51,651 nt of DNA from CAUZIR01 sp034421295. GTDB taxonomy: Bacteria > Chloroflexota > Dehalococcoidia > Lucifugimonadales > UBA2962. Under the pieces are notes generated by a model. The model worked only from the letters and a program-made list of their open reading frames with translations, was not told where the DNA came from and searched no databases. Below, in pieces: positions 15,862-26,400 of this stretch. Where the stretch lies: assembly GCA_034421295.1 (NCBI GenBank), contig DAOUKM010000006.1:1-51651 (forward strand). The letters are read 5' to 3'. Position 1 is the first letter of the stretch. The number at the start of each line of letters is the position of its first letter. The position numbers were made by a program, and so were the translations under genes.

Positions 15862-18800
15862 GTGCCTGGTAGCGTGCGAAGCCGAGACGTTCGACGTTCG
15901 GTTCCGATGGCACTGGCGCTCTGTTTGCTGGTCGGTCTGGGTATGGTCGTTCTGTTGCTGATGCTATCCGCAGGACCGATTGCGGCTCAAGAAGGGGAGC
16001 AGGAAGGCACCGACGAAACCCCCGCCGCCACTCCGACTGTCGAACCGGATGACACCGAGTCGATCAAGGTGACGGTCGAGACATGCATCGAAGACCCGGA
16101 GACCGGTGAGTGGACATGCACGGAGACCGCCGAGCCCGCGGGCGAGATTTTCGAGAGAGATCTTGCGAGAGACGACAGGGAGGGCAAGCTGCCGCGCGCA
16201 TGTTTCTTCGCCGGCGGGCAGTACATATGTAACGAGGAGATAGAGATCAATGGCTTGGTCTCGACGATGGATGCGGGATCAAGCGACGGCTTTACCGTCA
16301 AGGGCAAGTTCCTGACCGGGGGCCACGACAACAAGCTGCGCGTGAGTCGCGATGACGACGATGCCGACATTGGGTTCAATGCGGCGTGCTCTGCGGTGCA
16401 GGTCACCGTTACCGTCCCCACATCCACCGCGATCGGGTTCGACTACAGCCACGCCTTCACGCTCTACGGCTGCAGCAGCGACGGCGGCACGGTTACGGCG
16501 GAGGTACTACGTGGCACCACCTTGAGGGTCAGTACCACCCAGGACGTTACCGTCAGGCAGAATAATCCCCCCGTCATCTCGGGCACTTCCTTCAGGAGGT
16601 ACGACGAGAACGGCACGGAGGCGGTCGGAACATACACGGCCACCGACCCCGATGGCGACACAGTCACATTGTCGTTGACCGGCACCGATGCGGGGCGCTT
16701 CACCCTGGACAGTGACGGCGACCTGAAGTTCAGGAGTGCTCCCGACTACGAGAATCCGGTCGATTCCGGCACGAACAACATATACAACGTAACCGTGAGG
16801 GCCACGGACAACGGCTCCCCGGTCGCGACCTCCGAACTCAACGTGACTATCGTCGTCTCCAACGTCAATGAGCCGCCGGTGATTCGCGGTTCAACGTCGG
16901 AGAGACAACCTGAGAATTCGCCGGCTACCGATGTGTTGGCTACCTACACTGTCTCCGATCCAGAAGGCGACAGCGCCGCGTTCTCGTTGGCCGGTATCGA
17001 CGGCGGCAATTTCGTCTTCAGCATCAACGACGATGACGGTATCGAGCTCAGGTTCAGTTCTTCGCCCGACTACGAAAGCCCGGTGGACTCAGATGGCAAT
17101 AACCGGTACGTAGTGACCCTGAGGGCTACCGACAACGGGTCCCCGGCCGCCACCGGCCAGCTCGATGTGATCGTCGTGGTCACCAACGTCAATGAACCGC
17201 CGGTGGTTCACGGCCCCTCGTCGGAGAGTCACCCTGAGAATTCCGACGTCGACGAGGTGATCGCCAGCTACAGGGCCTCCGATCCCGATCTCGGCGACAC
17301 GGTCACATGGTCGCTGATCAATTCCGTCTTCGGCAGAGACTCGGTCAAATTCCGTATCAACTCCGATGGTGAGCTCACGTTCAGAAAGTCGCCGAACTTC
17401 GAGATGGCGGACGACTTCGGCGAAAACAACATATACAACGTGACGGTCAGGACAAGGGACAGAGGCGGCCTGTTCGACGACCACAACGTCACCATCACCG
17501 TCACCGATGAGAACGATAAGCCGAAGGTCGCCTCGCAGATCGGTGATCTGACGCTTCAACTGGAGGCCGATCCCGTCATCAGCGGTGCCACTAGGGTGGA
17601 GCATTTAGAAAACGACGATTCCGACGTGGCTCTATACACGGTCAGCGACGAAGATGACGACAACGTGACGCTGACCCTGACCGGGACGGACTCCGGGGAC
17701 TTCATCCTGGACAGTGATGGATACCTCAAGTTCATGAACACTCCGAACTATGAGATGCCGGACGACTCCGGTCGCAACAACACCTACGACATAAGGCTGA
17801 TCGCCAGGGACGACGGCTCTCCGCGCAGAACGTCACAGCTCAATGTGACCATAGTGGTCGGAAACGTCAACGACAAGCCGAAGGTCGCCTCGCAGATCGG
17901 TGATCTGACGCTTCAACTGGAGGCCGATCCCGTCACCATCGGCCTGACCGGCAAGTTCAGTGACGAGGACAGTGGCAACACCTTCACGTATGGCGCCGAC
18001 TCGTCGGATCCCGGGGTTGCGGACGCCAGCGTGAGCGGCAGCGACCTGACGATCACGGCAGTAGGTTCCGGCTCGACGACGGTGACGGTGACCGCTTACG
18101 ACAAAGGGGGCCTTACCGCAGAGCAGGAATTCGATGTGACGGTGCCGAACGCCCACGATCCCGTCATCAGCGGTGCCACTAGGGTGGAGCATTTAGAAAA
18201 CGACGATTCCGACGTGGCTCTATACACGGTCAGCGACGAAGATGACGACAACGTGACGCTGACCCTGGCCGGGACGGACTCCGGGGACTTCATCCTGGAC
18301 AGCGATGGACACCTCAAGTTCAAGATCACTCCGAACTATGAGATGCCGGGCGATTTCGGTCGCAACAACACCTACGACATAAGGCTGATCGCCAGGGACG
18401 ACGGCTCTCCCGCCAGGTCTACACAACTCGATGTCGCAATCACGGTCGTCAACGTCAATGAGCCGCCGCATGTGGCGACCTCCATTGGCGGCCAGACATT
18501 GGCCTGGGGTACCGGAACAACGACCATAGGCATTGCAGACAAGTTCACCGACGTTGACGGTGACACTCTGACGTATTCGGCGAGTTCAGCCAATACAGGC
18601 GTCGTTACTGCGACTGTAATTGGCAGCACTCTGGCGATAGCGCAGGTCGGACCCGGCGCCACGACGGTAACGGTAACGGCGGAAGATCCGTCCGGTTTGA
18701 CTGTGTTCCAGTCATTCAGGGTCGACCTGCTCTTCCCTGACGCCACCAGCCCTACGATCACCGTTAACCCGAGGGACAGAACGAAGATCAATGTGCACTA

Positions 18801-20463
18801 TGCGCTGACACCGCATAGCTTCCACCATCAGGCAACCCTCTTCCTAGACGGGAATGCAGTCCAGGGGCAGGACGTAGGCCTGACATCAGCTGAGACCGTG
18901 TTTTCGTTCCAGCCGTCGGACCCTGGAGAGTACGCAGTGGGAATTCGACTCTGTCGCACTGCCCAGGCGACCTCCTGTGGCGCCTATGCGATGAGTACCG
19001 ACGCCCTCACCAAGCCAAGGGCGCCAACTGACCTTGACGTCCAGCCCCTTCGGGGAAGAAAGGCGCTGTTGACCTGGACGGACGATCCCGACGTAAGGGC
19101 TACCCGCTACACAATGCGGATCACCACCGATGGACACCCGCAAAACGTTCGAGATGAAAAGCACCCATATGAGATCAATCTCGATCGAGTCATAGGTGTG
19201 CACGGTTTCATAGACAGAGACTCCTTTGAGATTCAGGTCAGCGCTTCTGATCCAACCAGTCCAGTACTGGACAGTTCCTTCAGCGAAAAGGTGACGATCA
19301 AAGGCGATCTTATCGAATCGGCCAACGGATTCAGCCCCCCGGCCCCCGGGCAGCTGTTCCCGATAAACCACAAGGTGACCGTCTCATGGTCACCGCCCGC
19401 CGGTGTCCAGACAGTAATGGTTCGATATAGACGGCTTAGGGAGAGCAGACCTGGTATAAGCCACACCAGTGCAGAATGGCGGTTAAATGATTCCTCATAT
19501 CCTTCGACATTTGACGGAGAAGTCATTGATCCGACGCCGACCGATGGAAGCATCACTGTTAGCGGTCTCCAGAGACAGGAACTCTATGCCCTACAGCTTA
19601 TGTACGATGCTGGCGATGGTTGGGTGTATTCGACGCGTGATGCATTCGCATGGCCATCGGGACATTTTCCGGACAATTCATCTCGGGTCGGCACGTTCCC
19701 ATTCTTCGGACACTGGGAGGGCGGGGACTACGAGTACACAGTATGTGACGATACATTTACCCCGGCAGACGAACGGGGCGACTGGGTAAGTCTCATCGAG
19801 AGTGCCTTCGGCCAGTGGCAGACGGCCGCGCCCGATATATTGACGATTACTCATGATGATAAGCCCTGTCTTTATGGAAGTGATCCCATAAGCAACGATA
19901 GACCTATGACAATGCTCAAGGCGCTGTACAACGAGAGCAATGAAGTCTATATGGTCGACACTTCCGAATGGATGTATCCGGCGGTCCAGATAATTCTTAA
20001 TAACTCTCTTTTCTTCTGCATTACCGGCGGCGGGTATAGTGCGCCCGCGGGCGCGTGTGTAATCTCTCCCAGGTACAGAGACCCCAACAAGGGGGCTGGC
20101 CTGGAGCTGGAAGGTGGCAGTGTTGACGTCCTGGTGAATGTTTCTCGTGCTGATAAATCGGTAGATTCCGTTGCAGATGTCAGCCTTAACATCTGCCTTG
20201 ACGATTCAGGGGATCCTGTCGTCTTAGATGACAGAAAGAACTATGAGACCATGGTCCATGAGGCCGGACACGCGCTGGGATTATCAGACTACGAGGAAGG
20301 CAGTTGGTGGAACCTATATGCCGTTGATGAACTCGTAGCCCACTCGGCGGTAATCGAATCGACGATGTACCACAGCTTTTTGGAGACGCCTGAACATGAA
20401 TGCTCGCCACTGCCGCTTGACATCATGGCGATTTACGCCCTCTATCAAACCCTGGGTCCGTAA
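15862..20463 (+). CDS. Giant secreted cadherin/Ig-like protein with C-terminal metzincin-like domain
   Basis: This 1533-residue protein starts at GTG 15862, about eight bases after GGAGGG; an ATG at 15907 is an alternative. Residues 16-43 are a signal peptide or anchor ending at PIAAQ. After an acidic region, cadherin-like domains run from about 234 to 870 (NEPP, TATDPDGD, VTVRATDNGSP motifs), interrupted by Ig-like domains near 672-765 and 871-960. FN3-like domains follow. The C-terminal domain contains HEAGHALGLSD (His1466, Glu1467, His1470, Asp1476) and a Met-turn-like ESTMYH, the HExxHxxGxxD pattern of snapalysin-like metzincins. It is probably an extracellular adhesin-protease. The next gene starts 12 bases after its stop, suggesting co-transcription. 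Confidence 0.85.
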   Translation: MPGSVRSRDVRRSVPMALALCLLVGLGMVVLLLMLSAGPIAAQEGEQEGTDETPAATPTVEPDDTESIKVTVETCIEDPETGEWTCTETAEPAGEIFERDLARDDREGKLPRACFFAGGQYICNEEIEINGLVSTMDAGSSDGFTVKGKFLTGGHDNKLRVSRDDDDADIGFNAACSAVQVTVTVPTSTAIGFDYSHAFTLYGCSSDGGTVTAEVLRGTTLRVSTTQDVTVRQNNPPVISGTSFRRYDENGTEAVGTYTATDPDGDTVTLSLTGTDAGRFTLDSDGDLKFRSAPDYENPVDSGTNNIYNVTVRATDNGSPVATSELNVTIVVSNVNEPPVIRGSTSERQPENSPATDVLATYTVSDPEGDSAAFSLAGIDGGNFVFSINDDDGIELRFSSSPDYESPVDSDGNNRYVVTLRATDNGSPAATGQLDVIVVVTNVNEPPVVHGPSSESHPENSDVDEVIASYRASDPDLGDTVTWSLINSVFGRDSVKFRINSDGELTFRKSPNFEMADDFGENNIYNVTVRTRDRGGLFDDHNVTITVTDENDKPKVASQIGDLTLQLEADPVISGATRVEHLENDDSDVALYTVSDEDDDNVTLTLTGTDSGDFILDSDGYLKFMNTPNYEMPDDSGRNNTYDIRLIARDDGSPRRTSQLNVTIVVGNVNDKPKVASQIGDLTLQLEADPVTIGLTGKFSDEDSGNTFTYGADSSDPGVADASVSGSDLTITAVGSGSTTVTVTAYDKGGLTAEQEFDVTVPNAHDPVISGATRVEHLENDDSDVALYTVSDEDDDNVTLTLAGTDSGDFILDSDGHLKFKITPNYEMPGDFGRNNTYDIRLIARDDGSPARSTQLDVAITVVNVNEPPHVATSIGGQTLAWGTGTTTIGIADKFTDVDGDTLTYSASSANTGVVTATVIGSTLAIAQVGPGATTVTVTAEDPSGLTVFQSFRVDLLFPDATSPTITVNPRDRTKINVHYALTPHSFHHQATLFLDGNAVQGQDVGLTSAETVFSFQPSDPGEYAVGIRLCRTAQATSCGAYAMSTDALTKPRAPTDLDVQPLRGRKALLTWTDDPDVRATRYTMRITTDGHPQNVRDEKHPYEINLDRVIGVHGFIDRDSFEIQVSASDPTSPVLDSSFSEKVTIKGDLIESANGFSPPAPGQLFPINHKVTVSWSPPAGVQTVMVRYRRLRESRPGISHTSAEWRLNDSSYPSTFDGEVIDPTPTDGSITVSGLQRQELYALQLMYDAGDGWVYSTRDAFAWPSGHFPDNSSRVGTFPFFGHWEGGDYEYTVCDDTFTPADERGDWVSLIESAFGQWQTAAPDILTITHDDKPCLYGSDPISNDRPMTMLKALYNESNEVYMVDTSEWMYPAVQIILNNSLFFCITGGGYSAPAGACVISPRYRDPNKGAGLELEGGSVDVLVNVSRADKSVDSVADVSLNICLDDSGDPVVLDDRKNYETMVHEAGHALGLSDYEEGSWWNLYAVDELVAHSAVIESTMYHSFLETPEHECSPLPLDIMAIYALYQTLGP
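17512..18380 (+). repeat. Internal duplication in the cadherin-metzincin gene
   Basis: The segment starting AAGCCGAAGGTCGCCTCGCA occurs almost identically at 17518 and 17875. The block starting CGATCCCGTCATCAGCGGTG occurs at 17568 and again at 18156, continuing nearly identical for about 200 bases. The first unit lacks the 231 bases (77 codons) that lie between the two CGATCCCGTCA copies of the second unit at 17925 and 18156. Identity at DNA level means the duplication is recent. Confidence 0.85.
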
Positions 20464-20475
20464 GGGATTGCGATA

Positions 20476-23400
20476 GTGACACCTGAGTGGAAACCTTCCT
20501 GTGTGACGAGGATCGCATCCTGGGTGTTCCTCCTCACCCTGATGGCGACAGCTTTGGTTTCGTCTGCTTCTTCGGCCTCCTGTGGGGAAAATCCGGATTT
20601 TGGACTCGTCAATGCGTTGAGTGCGGAGCGCCCTCGAACTAGTCCTCAATGGTCGCCGGAGGGCGATGTCATTGCGTTCATGTTCGACGGTGGCATCTAT
20701 ATGTCGGCGGCCGATGGTTCGCATCTGTGGTTGCTTGACGGTGCATTCGCGAAGCCCGACGGCCACTATGGGCTGTCGCCCAGCTTCTCTCCGGATGGGA
20801 AGCGGGTCGTGTATGCCGCGTTCGATGACAGCGCAAAGATAGTCGTGTCGGCGCCAAACGGCTCCGGCAGGCGAACCCTGATCAGTCCTGAGCCCAGGAG
20901 CAGGATCTTTAGGAATCCGACGTGGTCGCCGGATGGCAAGCGCATCGCCTTCGTCGCCCCCTCTGTACATGAGTATGAGGATGGCTTCAAGAAATTGAGG
21001 GACCTCGCAGTCTACACGATGGCGGCGGATGGTTCCGACGTGCGCAGCGTTGCCCCGTCCATTCGCGCAATGGGCAGCGCCCCGGTCTGGTCTCCGGATA
21101 GCCGGAGCCTAGCATTCATTGCGTACGAGCATGATCCCGATCTCGATCGCCGCCCTACGCCGCAAACTCTATACACGGTCGGAGCAGACGGCACCGACCT
21201 TACAAGGATTGGCTGGACGACCATGCTTCCCACATGGTCGCCCGATGGCAGCCGAATTGCATTCATGAGCGCCGAAGAGTTCTACGACTCGATGAAGATC
21301 TACACGGTGGCCCCGGACGGGTCCGATCTCACGATGCTGTTCGACACGGAAGTCGAGGACTTATTCGACGTCCATAACCTGCTCTGGTCACCGGACGGCA
21401 CGGCGATTCTCTACTCACAGTCGTGGTACGGCTACGAGATCGTGTCGGTCAAGGCGGACGGATCGGAAGCAAGGCGGCTCGTCGAATTCGAGGACCGCCC
21501 CCGGGTGATCCGGGCTTCGTGGTCGCCTGACGGCTCCCGGATTGCCGTACACGTGTCGCGCACCGAGGACGAAGGTCTCGTCAGTCCGGCCAGCGGCGTA
21601 ATGCTGTTCGTGATGGATGCCGATGGGTTGAACAGACGAATCCTGGCCAGGTCCGTGCCCGGCCTCAGCGAAGTCAGGGGCGAAAAGCTGGAGTCGGCCG
21701 GGGGAGAGCTTTGGCCTACCAGATTCCAGCATGCGGCGGTCCCGACATCGACGCTGCTTCCGCAGGGCCAGACGCCAGCGTCGAAGCTCTCCATATCGCC
21801 GGGAACTCGGGAGCCTTCACGGTCCACGTCCGCCCGGATGCCGACAAATGGTCAGCTGGGGCCTCAACCGAAGAAACCCTGCACCGGCGGATCGAGCACA
21901 TCTTGCAGCACCAGGAATGTCAATCATTTCAGCGTAGTTGGAGGAAGCGCCGGGGCTGCATCCCCCGGTGAAGGCGGAGTCTACAGCCTCGAGGAGGTGC
22001 TTGAGAAGGGTCTCTTTGCCTCCGAGGCGTCTCCCGTGCAGGTCGCATTCAGGGGAACCGAGCAGGAGGGCTCGATACGTTGCGATTGGCGGGGCTTCGC
22101 CATGACTGCCGGGCAAAGAGAGGACACGATTCGCTTTTGGCTGGCCAAAGAAGACGACGATCCCCTGCCAACGGCGACCCAGGTGGAAGCTGAGTTCAGA
22201 ACGCACATCAACGACCTTGCTTCTCGCTACAGGGACTACGTTTCGGCGGTATTCGTTCCCCTTGCCAGAGGTGGGCTATCGACCGACCTGGTGGTCCTGA
22301 CGTGTTATGCAAGCTACCGGGTTCACGAGTACTTGGTTGGATCGGGCATTTCGAACCTCACCGTGGCCTATGATCACTTGGGGGAGGCCCGTTCTTACGA
22401 TCAATACAGCAGAGCGCACGCGGCGGGTGAATTTGGCGATCCGGCCAGTACGCCTCTTCTCACGGAAGCGGAGTACGGAGAGATGCTGGAGCAGGTCGTC
22501 TCGAGAGCGGAGGGAGAGCTTGACGACGCCATCGGGGGTCGGGAGGGAGTGCTGTTCCTGGCCCCGATGGGAGCTCACGGGGCGATAGCAGTGGAGGTAT
22601 GGCAGGTGGTGGCGCAGTGGGACCTTCAGACGGACGACCAGGGCACGGTGAACGCCGTGCGCTATGGCGTTTCGTCGGGCGACCCGGAGCAGACACAGAC
22701 CTTGGCGAACCTGAAGAGCAGGGTGACGACGGCGGCCGCTAGCGATGCGTTCGCTGATGACCGTACGTCGAATCTGAATCAGTACTACCGTGACATAGGA
22801 GCATACGGCGACATAACGCCGGACGACGGGAGCACGGCTACGTTCACGCCGTCGCAGCCTCCGCCGGTGTACGCGCCCGCGCCGACTGGGCTTTCGGCAA
22901 CGGCGTCGGGCATTCACGGAGCGAATCTGACGTGGAACCCGGTGGCGAACAAGTCGGGCTTCCACGTTCAGCACCGCATCAGCGGAGATGAGGACTGGAC
23001 GACTCTGGCCGATGTCACGAGCGGTGAGAGCCATGCGGCGAGTCTTCTGCTGTGCGACATGACGCACGAGTTCAGGGTCGGTACGTACGGTGACGGCGCA
23101 ACGTACAACTCCAGGGTAGGTCTGTGGACGGATGTCGCCACGCTGACGACGGCGGCGTGCGGACCGCAGGCTCCGGTGTTCGTCGATACCCCGTACTCAT
23201 TCGAGGTGTCAGAGGACGCGCAGGTGGGAGAGCCGGTAGGTTCCGTGTCGGCGATCGACGTAAACGCCGACACGGTCACATACACGATAACCGCGGGCAA
23301 CACCGGGAACGCGTTCGTTATCGACGGCGGCGGCGCGATCACGGTGGCCGGCGCCCTGGACCACGAGACGACGGCCGGCTACACGCTGACGCTGACGGCC

Positions 23401-26400
23401 TCGGACGGGAAGGGCGGCACGGCGACGGCCACTGTGACCGTCGCCGTCACCGACGTCGCCGAGGACCCGCCTCCGGCGCCCTCCGGCCTGACGGTGACTC
23501 TGGACGATGGCGTGTTCACGATCTCCTGGACAGCAGTGGACGGTGCCGACCGCTACGAGGTCCAGCACAGGACGGATGCGGCCGGTTCCGGGTGGACGGC
23601 CCTGCCGCAGGCCGCCGGCGCAAACGTCACCTATGCGCCGGTGGGAGGTCCTGCCTGCGGGACCGAGTACCGGTTCAGGGTTCGTGCTTACGGCGACGGC
23701 GAGAACTACACGCAGATGTGGAGCGCTCAGTCCCCGGCAGCCACGCATGAGACGGAGTCGTGCAACCAGGCGCCGGCGTTCGACCGGGACTCCTACAACT
23801 TCGAGGTGGCCGAGGACACCGAGGTGGGTAGTCCCGTGGGAACGGTATCGGCGACGGACGGCGACCAGGACGACCTGAGTTACGAGATCACCGCCGGGAA
23901 CACCGGGGACGTGTTCGCCATCGACGATGAGGGCGGGGCGATCACGGTGGCGGTTGATCTGGACCACGAGACTGTGGCGAGCTACACGCTGACCGTGGAG
24001 GCTTCTGACGGCCAGGGAGGGACCGACACGGCCACGGTCACGGTCACGGTGACCGATGTTGCCGAGGACCCGCCTCCGGCGCCTTCCGGGCTGGCGGTGA
24101 GGTTGGCCGACGGGGCGTTCACGGTCTCCTGGACCGCACTGGAGGGGGCGGTCAGGTACGAGGTGCAGCAGAGGACGGATGCGTCCGGCTCCGGGTGGAC
24201 GGCGCTGCCGGAGACGACCGGCCTCAGCGCCACCTACACACCTGGGGACGGGCCGACCTGCAGCACCGAGTACCGGTTCCGCGTCCGTGCGTACGGCGAC
24301 GGCGAGACCTACACCCGGATGTGGAGCATCGAATCCGGCGTGGAGTCCGTGGACACGGCCACCTGCGATCCCGAGTTCGGGCAGGCCGTCTACCACTTCT
24401 ACATCCTGGACACGACGGCGGTGGATGGCGCCGTGAGTACGGTGGCAGCGACGGACCCCGACGCGGACGACACGGTGAGTTACTCGATCACCGCCGGGAA
24501 CGAAGACGGTAAGTTCTCGATCAGCGGCACCACGGGTCAGTTGACCGTGGCAGGTGCCCTCGACATATCGGCAACGCCGTACTACACGCTTACGGTGGAG
24601 GCATCCGACGGTAACGGAGGATCAGACACCGCCACGGTGACGGTCGCGCTGACGATCGCCGAGTGTTACAACGGCACCGTGGTGTGGAGGGCGGACGAAC
24701 GTCCCCGACTGGTCCGGGACTGCTCGGTACTGCTCACCGCCAAAGATACACTCAGGGGCACCGCAAGCCTCGACTGGAGCCCCGATCTTTCCATATACAG
24801 GTGGCAGGGCATATTCGGGGGCTTTGTGGGCGGCCGGACCTCACTGGATGGAACCCTCAGGCATGTCAAGGACGTGATCGTGTCCCGCCTGGGCCTTAAC
24901 GGCACCATCCCGACCGTGCTGTCCGGACTCGCTGACCTGCGCAGGCTGGATCTCGACGAGAACAGGCTCACGGGCGGGATTCCCGCGGAGCTCGGGCAGC
25001 TGGAATCCCTGGAGATGCTGCACCTGTTCGGCAACCGGCTGTCGGGGGCGATACCCGCCGAGCTCGGTAATCTGTCGAACCTGCGGGTCCTCTCGATTTG
25101 GGCCAATGACCTGACCGGCAACATTCCACCGGAGCTGGGCGACCTCACGAAACTCGAGCGGCTCCTTCTGGACGATAACGACTTCACGGGCCAGTTGCCG
25201 AGCGAGCTCGGCAATATCACCGGGCTTGAGCGCCTGTACGTGCGGGACAACCGGCTGTCGGGCGAAATCCCCTCATGGCTGGCGTCGCTGGGTGATCTGG
25301 AACACCTGTACCTGGAGGGGAATGACTTCACCGGGTGCATACCTGATGGGTTGAGGGACGTGGCGAACAACGACCTGGACAGGATAGGGCTTGCGGACTG
25401 CTCTGCGTCGGATGCCGCCGGCGCTCCGACGGTAAGCGGCACCGCGCAGGTGGGCCAGACTTTGACGGCTGACACGACGGGCATCACCGACGCCGACGGC
25501 CTGACCAACGTGACCTACGGCTACCAGTGGGTGAGGGTGGACGGTGACACGGCCACGGACATAGCTGGAGCGACAGGAGCAATGTACACGCTGGTGGATG
25601 CCGACGAGGGCAAGACGATCAGGGTGCGTGTGAGCTTCACGGACGACCGTGACCATGCGGAGGAACTGACCAGCGCCGAGACGGCTACGGTGGGGGCTAG
25701 GCCCAACTCGGCTGCGGGTGGAGCGCCGATGATCGGCGGCACGGCGCAGGTGGGCCAGGCGCTGACTGCTGTCACGACGGGGATCACCGACGCCGACGGA
25801 CTGGGCGACGTGACCTACAGCTACCAGTGGGTGAGGGTGGACGGTGACACGGATTCGGACATAGCCGGGGCGACAGGATCGATGTACACGCTGGTGGATG
25901 CCGACGAGGGCAAGACGATCAGGGTGCGTGTGAGCTTCACGGATGACCGTGACCATGCGGAGGAACTGACCAGCGCCGCAACGGCTACGGTGGCCGCCAG
26001 ACCAAACAGGGCTGCGGGCGGGGTGCCGACGATCAGCGGCACGGCGCAGGTGGGCCAGAAGATGACGGCCGACACGACGGGGATCACCGACGCCGACGGG
26101 CTGAGCGACGTGACCTACAGCTACCAGTGGGTGAGGGTGGACGGTGACACCGACACCGATATAGCTGGAGCGACAGGAGCAACGTACACGCTGGTGGATG
26201 CCGACGAGGGCAAGACGATCAGGGTGCGTGTGAGCTTCACGGACGACCGTGACCATGCGGAGGAACTGACCAGCGCCGCGACGGCTGCGGTGGCGGCCGC
26301 CCCGGTCTGGTCGGTGGAAATGACGGTGGCTGATTACGGCGGAGGCGACGTGGGCGCGATCAGCGCCAATCTGTTCTCGAACGAAACGGGCAGCTTGCAC

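Noticed and set aside
20476..20590. Lipobox at SSASSASC of the 2044-aa protein
   Set aside because: The -3 position lacks Leu or a similar residue (SAS-C), so ordinary signal peptidase cleavage is more likely.
25429..26328. Direct repeats considered as a CRISPR array
   Set aside because: The period is 300 bp, fully coding, with no short palindromic repeat or unique spacers, and no cas gene is present.
22276..26400. Several long minus-strand open frames under the 2044-aa gene
   Set aside because: They are shadows of GC-rich repetitive coding sequence on the plus strand; composition is Arg/Pro/His-rich and repeats mirror the plus-strand domains.
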